A stretch of 7,747 nucleotides of DNA from NCBI GenBank assembly GCA_903921945.1, contig CAIXSC010000323.1:1-7747 (forward strand), written 5' to 3'. The notes beneath the pieces are model-generated. The model was not told the origin of the DNA, made no database searches, and worked only from the letters and a program-made list of their open reading frames with translations. Both the position numbers and the translations under genes were made by a program. Numbering within the stretch: position 1 is the stretch's first letter; the number at the start of each line of letters is the position of its first letter. Origin of the DNA: an uncultured Planctomycetaceae bacterium. Lineage in GTDB: Bacteria > Planctomycetota > Planctomycetia > Pirellulales > Pirellulaceae. Shown here one piece after another: positions 1 through 6,699 of this stretch.

Positions 1-1
1 A

Positions 2-42
2 GTCCCGTTTCCGAACCGGAAACGGGACCTGGCATCTTTTTT
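2..42 (+). terminator. Perfect 12-bp hairpin followed by a T-run (possible terminator or REP-like element)
   Basis: Bases 2-13 (GTCCCGTTTCCG) and 17-28 (CGGAAACGGGAC) are perfect reverse complements around a 3-nt AAC loop. Six T residues follow at 37-42, eight bases after the stem. A classical intrinsic terminator has the T-run directly against the stem, so the fit is imperfect. The downstream string GGACCTGGCATCTTTTTTGG looks like the palindromic intergenic repeats I associate with planctomycete genomes (REP-like elements), but this comes from memory and was not searched. The hairpin lies just upstream of a gene that appears to lack its 5' end. Confidence 0.4.
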
Positions 43-83
43 GGAGACGTTGGGCGGAGTACCCTCAGGAGGTGCCGAAGAGT

Positions 84-97
84 AGGTCCCAGGACCT
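84..97. repeat. Short palindrome AGGTCCCAGGACCT
   Basis: AGGTCC and GGACCT are reverse complements separated by CA. The first seven bases (84-90, AGGTCCC) are also complementary to 24-30 (GGGACCT) in the upstream hairpin region, so the two elements could pair with each other. This may be the second half of the same REP-like unit or an operator for the gene at 127. Nothing in the sequence decides between these. Confidence 0.3.
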
Positions 98-126
98 TCC
101 GCCATGCCATATCGTTAGCCAATTCT

Positions 127-1332
127 ATGACGAGCAATCGGACAAACGTGGGGGACGATGACAAAACGAATGCTGGAATGAGTCGAGCGTTCATTCCGGT
201 CGACTGGAAGTCTTGCGTCCATACGGCGCCGATCGGGCTAACAGGCAAGACGATCGATTTGATCCCGGCGGGGCGGGGCGCCGACGACTACGTGCGTCGC
301 GTACACAATCTCGATTGGCAGGCGCTGTACGAACATCACTCGCTAGGAGATTTTCTCGAGCGGCTCCGCCAGGAATGGACACGCGACTACGATTTTGTCC
401 TCCTCGACAGCCGCACCGGCCTCACGGATATCGGCGGTATCTGCACGATTCATCTTCCCGATATCGTCGTCTCGGTCTTCACGGCGAACCATCAAAGCAT
501 GCAGGGCACCGCCTACATGGCGGAACGAATCAACGAGCAGCGGCAAGATTTTTTCTACAGTTCGGGAAAGGCGCTGATCATGCCGTTGCTTTCCCGCTGG
601 GAGGAAAGGGATGCGCCAGACGACGCCAAACAGTGGCTCCCCAAGGTGCTGGACACGTTGCGAGCTAGCTACGATCAATGGCGCAGCAAAGACGCGACCG
701 TGGAACGACTCGTGGAGCTCTTGAAAATTCCCTACAAGGCGAAGTGGAGTTTTGGCGAAAGATTGGCCGTTTTGGAGGAAAGCGCGACCGATCCTGGCTC
801 TGTTTCCTACCACTTGCATCTGATTGCGGCCACGCTCGCTCGCGACTTTCGCGCCACCGATTTGCTTGCCTCGGAGCCCGAGCGGTATGTCCGATTGGCC
901 GCTCAGGAAGCGCCGCGAAAGCGGCACCCAGTGAATCTACCTTCGGTTCGCGGCAAACCGACTGGAGAAAGGTCCGGATTCTCCGTTGGCTGCGGAAGCG
1001 ACGACAGCGACGCCGCGATCGCCGCCGATGTTCGGGATTTTTTGGAAGCCGCGTTGTCAACTGGCTCGAATAGCTCGGACTCTCGTTCCAGCCACTGGAT
1101 CGACCCCAGCGCATCGCAAGCGGGCACCAGTTCCTTTGAGCAGGAACTGCTCGTCAAGCTCAAGGAGCTTCTTGAGCAAAACGCACCGGAAAGCGATGTC
1201 TCGGTGCTGGTCAATCGGTTGAATGCGATCCGCAGCGCGATTGGCCGCGGATTGTTCCAGGCGATAACCAGTTCCGCCGCGAAAGAGTTATTTGCGACGC
1301 TGGTTTCGCCTTCGACGCACCGGAAGACCTAG
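127..1332 (+). CDS. MinD/ParA-like KGG-type ATPase, N-terminally truncated (Walker A not visible)
   Basis: The 401-residue product matches the later part of the 'SYKGGxGRS' MinD/ParA-like ATPase family, whose members are often linked to TIR, TPR, NB-ARC or other effector and signalling domains. Visible family motifs are IDLIPAGR (residues 43-50), the Walker B-like strand YDFVLLDSRTG with GGICTIHLPD after it (about 88-112), and IPYKAKWSFGERLAVLEE (about 201-218). A Ser/Asp-rich linker (about 290-335) leads to a helical C-terminus. The P-loop (KGGxG[KR][ST]) and the DLEAPG motif that should precede IDLIPAGR are absent. The frame is open upstream to base 1, but those 42 codons contain neither motif and overlap the hairpin. 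No good ribosome binding site precedes ATG 127; an in-frame ATG at 178 fits the start of family similarity about as well. It is probably a 5'-deleted pseudogene, or a gene whose N-terminus lies outside the window. Family assignment is fairly sure; function is doubtful without ATP binding. Confidence 0.7.
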   Translation: MTSNRTNVGDDDKTNAGMSRAFIPVDWKSCVHTAPIGLTGKTIDLIPAGRGADDYVRRVHNLDWQALYEHHSLGDFLERLRQEWTRDYDFVLLDSRTGLTDIGGICTIHLPDIVVSVFTANHQSMQGTAYMAERINEQRQDFFYSSGKALIMPLLSRWEERDAPDDAKQWLPKVLDTLRASYDQWRSKDATVERLVELLKIPYKAKWSFGERLAVLEESATDPGSVSYHLHLIAATLARDFRATDLLASEPERYVRLAAQEAPRKRHPVNLPSVRGKPTGERSGFSVGCGSDDSDAAIAADVRDFLEAALSTGSNSSDSRSSHWIDPSASQAGTSSFEQELLVKLKELLEQNAPESDVSVLVNRLNAIRSAIGRGLFQAITSSAAKELFATLVSPSTHRKT

Positions 1333-1354
1333 TGTTACCCGAGAGTGGTCTGAG

Positions 1355-2803
1355 ATGAGTATGGAAATGGCCAGTCGCGACTTGTTCAGCGTACGACGGC
1401 CCTCTGATGCCGCGCGGGGCGGCGCGGCGGGCCGCCGCGAGTTTCTACGCGTGGGCGGCGCGGTGCTCGGCGGCCTGGTCCCCGGCGCGCTCGGCTTGGA
1501 CCGTGTACTCGCGGCGCAAGAAGCGACCGCTGCCACGAATCTCCAGGGGCGCCGCGATACGTCCGTGATCTTGCTGTACCTGCACGGCGGACCGTCGCAA
1601 TTGGAAACCTATGATCTAAAGCCGACGGCGCCGACCGAGTATCGCAGTCTGTTCGCTCCGATCGCCACCAAGGTCGCGGGAATGGACATCTGCGAACATT
1701 TTCCGCGACAAGCGGCGATCGCCGATCGCTTTTCGCTCATCCGCTCGTTGAATCACGATGTTGGAATCCACAGCGACGGCGGCATCGTCACGCTCACCGG
1801 CAAGCGTCCCGAAACGCTCGATCCAACGTCGCAATCCAAAAGCAAGCATCCCGATTTCGGATCGATCACCAGCCATCTGCGAGGACGCGGGCGCGCGTCG
1901 CTGCCGCCGTATGTCGCCATTCCCCAAAAGCCATACATGACTCGGCCGACCTACCTCGGACCCGAACATGCGGCTCTGGACATCGGCGATCCGTCGGCGG
2001 CCAGTTATCGCCCGCCGCAAATCTCCCTGGCCGGACTCGACCTGACTCGCCTGCAAAGCCGCAAACAGCTTCTCGGCGTCATCGATCCATTCCGCCGGGC
2101 GCACGAACTGGCCGCGCCGCGAGTGCAAGCGCTCGATCGCTTTCGCGAGCGAGCCTACGAACTGCTGACCAGCCCAACCGTGGCCACCGCCTTCGATCTG
2201 TCGCTCGAGCAAGCCAAGCTTCGCGACCGCTACGGCCGGCATCTATGGGGTCAAGGTTGTCTGCTGGCCCGACGATTGGCCGAAGCTGGCTCGGCGGTCG
2301 TCAGCCTGTACGTCGACACGCCCAAGACGGGCCCCGAGTTCACGAACTGGGACGATCACATCATGAACGCCGGGCGTCCCGGCCATTTCGCCGACTTCAT
2401 GAAACGCCGCTTGCCATACCTCGACGAGGCGCTCGCCACGCTACTCGACGATATCCACGACCGCGGTCTCGATCGCCGAATCATGGTGGTCGTGATGGGC
2501 GAGTTCGGCCGGACGCCGCGTCTCAGCCACAATGCTCAAGGCACTGGCCGCGACCACTGGCCCCAAGCCTACTCGGCGCTCGTCGCGGGGGGCGGATTGC
2601 GCATGGGCCAAGTCATCGGCGCGACCAACGCCAAGGCCGAATACCCCACCGAGCGTCCTTACTCACCCCAGGATTTGCTCGCCACCGTCTACCGCCACCT
2701 AGGCATCGATCCGTCGCTTACACTGGTCGACAACACCGGCCGTCCAACTCGCATTCTGGAGTCCGGCGAGCCGATCCCCGAACTGTCATTGGGCAGCTCG
2801 TAA
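1355..2803 (+). CDS. DUF1501 family protein with a twin-arginine signal
   Basis: This 482-residue protein belongs to the DUF1501 family, related to the sulfatase/alkaline phosphatase fold, which is abundant in Planctomycetes; the reaction is unknown. A Tat motif is at residues 27-31 (RREFL), followed by a weakly hydrophobic Gly/Ala/Leu stretch to about 48, so folded export is expected. Characteristic motifs are LYLHGGPSQLETYD (about 74-87), GIHSDGG (137-143), NWDDH (331-335), GEFGRTPR (382-389), GRDHWP (398-403) and, near the C-terminus, AGGGLRMGQVIGAT and RPYSPQDLLATVYRHLGIDP. The His and Asp residues in these motifs are the likely metal or substrate ligands, by fold analogy only. ATG 1355 was chosen because GAGAG lies a few bases upstream and the open frame back to 1292 runs into the preceding gene; ATGs at 1361 and 1367 are also possible. 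The gene lies 22 nt after the ATPase remnant and 26 nt before the propeller gene. DUF1501 genes often sit beside DUF1549/DUF1553 cytochrome genes; none is seen here. Confidence 0.93.
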   Translation: MSMEMASRDLFSVRRPSDAARGGAAGRREFLRVGGAVLGGLVPGALGLDRVLAAQEATAATNLQGRRDTSVILLYLHGGPSQLETYDLKPTAPTEYRSLFAPIATKVAGMDICEHFPRQAAIADRFSLIRSLNHDVGIHSDGGIVTLTGKRPETLDPTSQSKSKHPDFGSITSHLRGRGRASLPPYVAIPQKPYMTRPTYLGPEHAALDIGDPSAASYRPPQISLAGLDLTRLQSRKQLLGVIDPFRRAHELAAPRVQALDRFRERAYELLTSPTVATAFDLSLEQAKLRDRYGRHLWGQGCLLARRLAEAGSAVVSLYVDTPKTGPEFTNWDDHIMNAGRPGHFADFMKRRLPYLDEALATLLDDIHDRGLDRRIMVVVMGEFGRTPRLSHNAQGTGRDHWPQAYSALVAGGGLRMGQVIGATNAKAEYPTERPYSPQDLLATVYRHLGIDPSLTLVDNTGRPTRILESGEPIPELSLGSS

Positions 2804-2817
2804 CTTTATCACTCTGT

Positions 2818-2822
2818 GGGAA
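2818..2822 (+). promoter_or_regulatory. Shine-Dalgarno-like GGGAA supporting a GTG start at 2830
   Basis: GGGAA lies seven bases before GTG 2830, in the gap after the DUF1501 stop. No in-frame ATG exists between that stop and the signal peptide of the propeller protein, so this weak site helps to choose the GTG. A CTG at 2875, immediately before the Lys-Arg of the signal peptide, is the main alternative. Confidence 0.4.
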
Positions 2823-2829
2823 CACTCGC

Positions 2830-4320
2830 GTGGTCCGATCCAACCTTGCTTCCACCCATTTTTCACCAACCGGTCTGATCAAGCGGATCTTCGCGGTTGC
2901 GGTGGCGTTCGCGGTCTTGGCGAGTCTCCTCGGGGTGGAACTTGAGGCCCCGGGGCGCGCCGAGGATTGGCCGCAGTTTCGCGGAGTGAATGCGAGCGGC
3001 GTGTCGACGAGCGCGTCGTTGCCGATCGAGTTTTCGTTTCAGAGCAAAGTCAAATGGGAAGCGACGCTGGGGGACGGTATCGGTTCGCCGATCATCGCCG
3101 CGGGCCGGGTCTTCAACACGGCTATGACGGGCGAGCAGCGGTTTTCGCTCTTCGCCCATGACGCGGCGACAGGCAAGCCGCTATGGAAACGCGACTACGA
3201 CACGGGCGTGCTGCCGCGAATCACGCCGCCCAACAGTCATGCGTCGTCCACGCCAGCCAGCGATGGCAAGCGGGTGTTCGCATACTTCAGCACGGTGGGG
3301 ATGATCGCGGTGGATGCCGCCACCGGCGCGGACCTGTGGCAGGCCAAGCTTCCCAAGCCAGCCTATCTGATGGATTGGGGCGCGGCGGCGTCGCCAGTCG
3401 TCTACAAGGATACGGTGCTGTTTTGCCAAGACGATGATCTCGCGCCCTACCTCGTCGCGCTCGACGCCGCCACCGGCGCCGTCCGCTGGCGGACGACACG
3501 CAACGAAATGCTCGCCGGCTACTCGATTCCCGTGTTGTGCGAGTCGAATGGCCGCACCGATGTGGTCGTCGCCGGTTCGGGAAAACTAAAGGGGTACGAT
3601 CCTGCGACCGGCGCCGAGCGTTGGACGTGCAACACAATGCTACGCACGATCATGACCAGCCCGGTCGTGAAGGACGGCGTGATCTACGTGGCGGTGCAGA
3701 GCTACGGCGACGCGACGCGAACCCTCAAGTTCGCTTTGCTCGAATGGCTGGATACCAACCAGGACGGCATCCTCGCCCGCAAAGAAGTGCCGCAGGAGTT
3801 CTGGGAAAAATTCGACACCAGCGATCGCAATAAAGACGGCTACATCGGCACGGATGAAATCGACACCGCGTTCCAACATCCGGCCAACCAAGTCGGCGGC
3901 GGCAGCATTATCCAGGCGATTCGCGGCGGTGGCAGCGGCGACGTCACCAAAACCCACGTGATGTGGACCCTCGAGAATCGCAGCCCTTCCAACCTCTCCT
4001 CGCCACTCGTGTCCCGCGACCGCCTGTTGGTGGTCAAAGCGGGTGGACTCTCAAGCTGTTTCGAGGTCGCCGACGGCAAACCGCTCTGGCAACTTTCGCG
4101 GATCAAGAACCTGGGCGAATACTACGCGTCGCCAATCGCCGCCGATGGCAAGATCTACATCGCCGGTCGCAACGGCTTCATCGTCGTGCTTGAAGACGGC
4201 CCCGCCATGAAAGTGCTCGCCCGCAACGACATGGGCAACGACATCCTCGCAACCCCATCGATCGCCGACGGCCGCCTGTTCATCCGCACTCGCGATAAGG
4301 TCTACTGCGTCGCCGAATGA
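2830..4320 (+). CDS. Secreted PQQ-like beta-propeller protein with an inserted EF-hand pair
   Basis: From GTG 2830 the product is 496 residues. A signal peptide is clear: Lys18-Arg19, a hydrophobic core at about 20-36, and probable cleavage after Ala44, just before EDWPQFRG, the usual opening of planctomycete PQQ-like propeller proteins. Blade motifs of the type D-x-ATG-x-x-x-W end at Trp119, Trp170, Trp220 and Trp265, with a degenerate one at Trp420. Between the last two sit two complete EF-hand loops, DTNQDGILARKE (308-319) and DRNKDGYIGTDE (332-343), each with Asp, Asn, Asp-Gly and a terminal Glu in ligand positions. A Gly-rich stretch follows (about 355-372). The propeller probably mediates binding, or redox chemistry if it holds PQQ; I see no dehydrogenase active-site signature. 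The EF-hands suggest calcium-dependent stability in the periplasm. The reading frame stays open back to 2245, but that part overlaps the DUF1501 gene and is an out-of-frame reading of it. The stop overlaps an ATG at 4317. Confidence 0.88.
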   Translation: MVRSNLASTHFSPTGLIKRIFAVAVAFAVLASLLGVELEAPGRAEDWPQFRGVNASGVSTSASLPIEFSFQSKVKWEATLGDGIGSPIIAAGRVFNTAMTGEQRFSLFAHDAATGKPLWKRDYDTGVLPRITPPNSHASSTPASDGKRVFAYFSTVGMIAVDAATGADLWQAKLPKPAYLMDWGAAASPVVYKDTVLFCQDDDLAPYLVALDAATGAVRWRTTRNEMLAGYSIPVLCESNGRTDVVVAGSGKLKGYDPATGAERWTCNTMLRTIMTSPVVKDGVIYVAVQSYGDATRTLKFALLEWLDTNQDGILARKEVPQEFWEKFDTSDRNKDGYIGTDEIDTAFQHPANQVGGGSIIQAIRGGGSGDVTKTHVMWTLENRSPSNLSSPLVSRDRLLVVKAGGLSSCFEVADGKPLWQLSRIKNLGEYYASPIAADGKIYIAGRNGFIVVLEDGPAMKVLARNDMGNDILATPSIADGRLFIRTRDKVYCVAE

Positions 4321-4329
4321 TCGGTCCGA

Positions 4330-4357
4330 CGGATTGCGGATGGCGGATTGCGGATCA
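4330..4357. repeat. Heptanucleotide tandem repeat, consensus CGGATTG, four units
   Basis: Four consecutive 7-nt units read CGGATTG, CGGATGG, CGGATTG and CGGATCA. They lie in the 65-nt gap between the propeller stop and the start at 4386. The repeat is translatable if the next gene starts at ATG 4317, but a simple repeat coding Gly-Trp-Arg-Ile before the signal sequence is unlikely, which supports the later start. Its 7-nt period matches the longer word of the array at the right edge, though the sequence differs. Confidence 0.7.
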
Positions 4358-4370
4358 CGAAACCTATTCC

Positions 4371-4377
4371 AGGGAGG
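4371..4377 (+). promoter_or_regulatory. Strong ribosome binding site AGGGAGG for the gene at 4386
   Basis: AGGGAGG ends eight bases before ATG 4386, which selects this start over the overlapping ATG at 4317. GGGA (4372-4375) can pair with TCCC (4380-4383) across a 4-nt loop, so a small hairpin could partly mask the site; the stem is only four base pairs and may be chance. Confidence 0.6.
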
Positions 4378-4385
4378 CTTCCCCC

Positions 4386-6698
4386 ATGCGCGGCAGCCAT
4401 AGCGGCGACTTCGAAGGTGGTATTGCGTCGATGGCCAACACACCAGCGATCTGTGGGCTGAACAACAAGCCCGTTTCGGGACAGCGGGCCTTCCGCTGCG
4501 GTTTCTTGGGCGTCGCCCTCTGCGTCTTCGCCTACTTGGCCGCCTGTGGATCGGCGTTCCCCTGCCCGGCCACCTGTGCCGCCGATGAACCTGGCAAAAC
4601 ACCCCAAGTCACGGTGATGATTGGCCCGAAAGCCCCGGCGTTGGAGCGATTCGCGGCGAACGAATTATCGGAACTGCTCCGCAAGCTGTTTGACGCCCGC
4701 GTGACGATCGCGACCGAAGCGCCCGCGCGTGCCGATGCGGAGGCCGAAGCGACGACGCTGATTCTGCTGGGAAGCCCGGCGACGAATCCGGCGATCGCCA
4801 CGGCGGCTCGCAGTTTGCCGGGTGGCTGGCCGAAGCTGAGCGATCAAGGACACCTTGTGCGCAGTGTCGACTCCCTGCCGGTGAACAAGCCAACCACCTC
4901 GCCGGCTTTAGCCAAGCATCCGCTGTTGCTTGTCGGCGGCGGCAGTCCGGTGGCGACACTGTGGGCCGTCTACGAAGTGGGCTACCACTTCGGCGTGCGC
5001 TATTTGCCGACGGGCGATGTCGTGCCGGCTCAGCGTCCCGCGTTCAAACTGGCGGGAATCGATCGCCTGTTGGAGCCCGCATTGCGAACTCGAGCCTGGC
5101 AGACGCTCGGCGATCACGCGGTCGGCGCGGAGGCCTGGAGCTTGGCGGAGCAGCGTTCGTTGATCGGCCAGTTGGCGAAAATGAAATTCAATCGACTGGT
5201 GATCGAAACGCGCGCCTGGCAGCCCTTTGTCGATTATTCGGCTAGCGGCGTTCGCAAGCAGTCGGCCGTACTGATGCACGGGCAACTGTATCCGGTCAGT
5301 GGCGACACGGCGGGACGCGCGGCCTTCCGCGGCGCGACACTCTTCGAGAACCCGGATTTCGCCGGGCGCACCACGTATGCGGAACGGCTGGCGGCAGGCC
5401 GTGACTTGGTCGCCGGGCTGATTCAACGCGCGCAAGAATTGGGTATGGAGGCCGCGCTACTCGTCCGTCCGCTCGAGTTCCCTCGTGAGTTTGCCGCAGC
5501 GTTGCCCGGCGCAAGGGTGCTCGACGTTCCGGGCCAGTTGGCGATCGGTCCGAGCGACCAACAGTCAGTTGGCGACGCCGCGCTTCGCGACATCGCCGTC
5601 GCGCAGTTGTCGGCTTATGTGCAAACCTATCCGGCGCTCGACGCCCTGTTGTTGGATGTCAGCGGAGCCGAGACTTGGAAGCCGTCGGGCAGCGAGGGGA
5701 CGGCGGCCTCGATCGATTTCGCACTCAAGCTCGCGGTGGAACCAACGCTCACGCGGCGAGCCGGCGGCGGTGTCCGCCTGGTAGGGTTGGCGGGCGTCGA
5801 CCAAGCGGCCGCCGACTCGCTGCGAACGCGTTCGCTTCCGGCGGGCGCCGTCGTGTTGCCTTCGCTCGGATCCAGTGCCCGGCGAGTCGCGGCGGCCAGC
5901 GAATGGGTAGGGGCGGCCGAGCAGTCGCTCGCCGGTCGATCGGAATTGTCCTTGCCGCTCGGTTCGTCCGCGCTTGGAGTTGTGCCTCAGATGCAAACGG
6001 GGCATCTACATCGATCGATCGAAGCGGCTCGCAAGGCGGGTTGGCGCGGGATCGTCGCCAGAAGCTGGATGGCGGGCGACTTGGCGCCCGGACTGCATTA
6101 TCTATCTCGAGCGGCCTTTGATCCGCGAATCACGCCACAAGCCGCGCTCACGGAGCTCGTCGATTCGGTGTCCGGCGAGGAAGTGGCGCCGCGTCTGATC
6201 AAAGGGTTCGGCTTGGTCGAAGAGGCGACCGATTTGCTCGACCAGTCCGACGCGATGTTCGCGGAACCGCGGCCGGACATGTTGACCAAGCATCTCTTGG
6301 CTCGAACCGCGCCGCCCGAGTCGTGGGCGAAGGCGAAGAAGAACTACGCGTCGGCGATGGATGAAATGTATCGGGGAAACACGCGGGCCCGGCAGGGAGG
6401 ACGGTTTTTCACGCTGTATTTCGCGAAGCGGTTCGAGTTCGGATTGCATTACATGACAAGCGTCGAAGCGTTGCGCAACGCGGGCGCCGCGAATGCGGCC
6501 GGCGACAAGGCGGCCGGCGACAAGGCAGGCGATGGCGACGAAAAGCGGATCGCGGAACTGGAAAAGGCGCTCGAGGCCCTGCATAGCGGGCTGGCGGCGT
6601 ACGCGGATGTGGCGCGAGACCCGAGCGATCGCGGCGCGATCGCGGTGCTCAACCGCCATGGTTATCGAGTGATCGGAGAGGCGTTGGACGCCCAGTGA
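4386..6698 (+). CDS. Exported protein (possible lipoprotein) with an alpha-glucuronidase/hexosaminidase N-terminal-like domain
   Basis: From ATG 4386 the product is 770 residues. A hydrophobic segment at about 38-59 contains LAAC, a lipobox with Cys54, so this may be a lipoprotein; the 37-residue leader is long, and ATG 4431 would shorten it by 15 residues. Residues about 73-214 resemble the alpha/beta N-terminal domain of GH67 and GH20-type enzymes: APALERFAANELSELL, then LILLGSPATN, and LLLVGGGSPVATLWAVYEVGYHFGVRYLP split between strand and helix. A long middle part (about 215-590) could be a TIM barrel, with segments such as ALLVRPLEFP, but I cannot name catalytic acids. The C-terminal part is alpha-helical, with a short Ala-Gly-Asp-Lys repeat at 704-718 and a charged helix after it. 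A carbohydrate-active or carbohydrate-binding role is inferred from the N-domain only. It is preceded by a secreted propeller gene and followed after one base by the aminotransferase gene. Confidence that it is a real gene is high; confidence in function is low. Confidence 0.82.
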   Translation: MRGSHSGDFEGGIASMANTPAICGLNNKPVSGQRAFRCGFLGVALCVFAYLAACGSAFPCPATCAADEPGKTPQVTVMIGPKAPALERFAANELSELLRKLFDARVTIATEAPARADAEAEATTLILLGSPATNPAIATAARSLPGGWPKLSDQGHLVRSVDSLPVNKPTTSPALAKHPLLLVGGGSPVATLWAVYEVGYHFGVRYLPTGDVVPAQRPAFKLAGIDRLLEPALRTRAWQTLGDHAVGAEAWSLAEQRSLIGQLAKMKFNRLVIETRAWQPFVDYSASGVRKQSAVLMHGQLYPVSGDTAGRAAFRGATLFENPDFAGRTTYAERLAAGRDLVAGLIQRAQELGMEAALLVRPLEFPREFAAALPGARVLDVPGQLAIGPSDQQSVGDAALRDIAVAQLSAYVQTYPALDALLLDVSGAETWKPSGSEGTAASIDFALKLAVEPTLTRRAGGGVRLVGLAGVDQAAADSLRTRSLPAGAVVLPSLGSSARRVAAASEWVGAAEQSLAGRSELSLPLGSSALGVVPQMQTGHLHRSIEAARKAGWRGIVARSWMAGDLAPGLHYLSRAAFDPRITPQAALTELVDSVSGEEVAPRLIKGFGLVEEATDLLDQSDAMFAEPRPDMLTKHLLARTAPPESWAKAKKNYASAMDEMYRGNTRARQGGRFFTLYFAKRFEFGLHYMTSVEALRNAGAANAAGDKAAGDKAGDGDEKRIAELEKALEALHSGLAAYADVARDPSDRGAIAVLNRHGYRVIGEALDAQ
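6495..6539 (+). repeat. 15-bp in-frame tandem repeat inside the gene at 4386
   Basis: GCGGCCGGCGACAAG occurs twice without mismatch (6495-6509 and 6510-6524), followed by a diverged third unit (6525-6539, GCAGGCGATGGCGAC). It encodes Ala-Ala-Gly-Asp-Lys twice and then Ala-Gly-Asp-Gly-Asp. Being a multiple of three, copy changes would keep the frame. It forms a flexible linker before a charged helix. Confidence 0.75.
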
Positions 6699-6699
6699 C

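Noticed and set aside
1..126. Coding upstream extension of the ATPase in the open frame
   Set aside because: The 42 codons translate to sequence with no MinD/ParA motif and overlap the hairpin and T-run, so they look intergenic. The left edge prevents a firm decision.
343..927. 194-codon open frame on the minus strand across the ATPase gene
   Set aside because: It lies wholly opposite a frame with recognisable family motifs, has no recognisable domain, and is expected by chance in GC-rich DNA.
1616..2242. 208-codon open frame on the minus strand across DUF1501
   Set aside because: Opposite strand of a well-conserved gene; Arg-rich, no recognisable domain.
2245..2829. N-terminal extension of the propeller gene
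   Set aside because: It overlaps the conserved C-terminal half of DUF1501 in another frame and would place an internal signal peptide about 200 residues into the protein.
4317..4385. ATG at 4317 as start, giving an ATGA overlap with the propeller stop
   Set aside because: The extra 23 residues run through the heptanucleotide repeat, while AGGGAGG at 4371-4377 points to ATG 4386. It remains possible but less likely.
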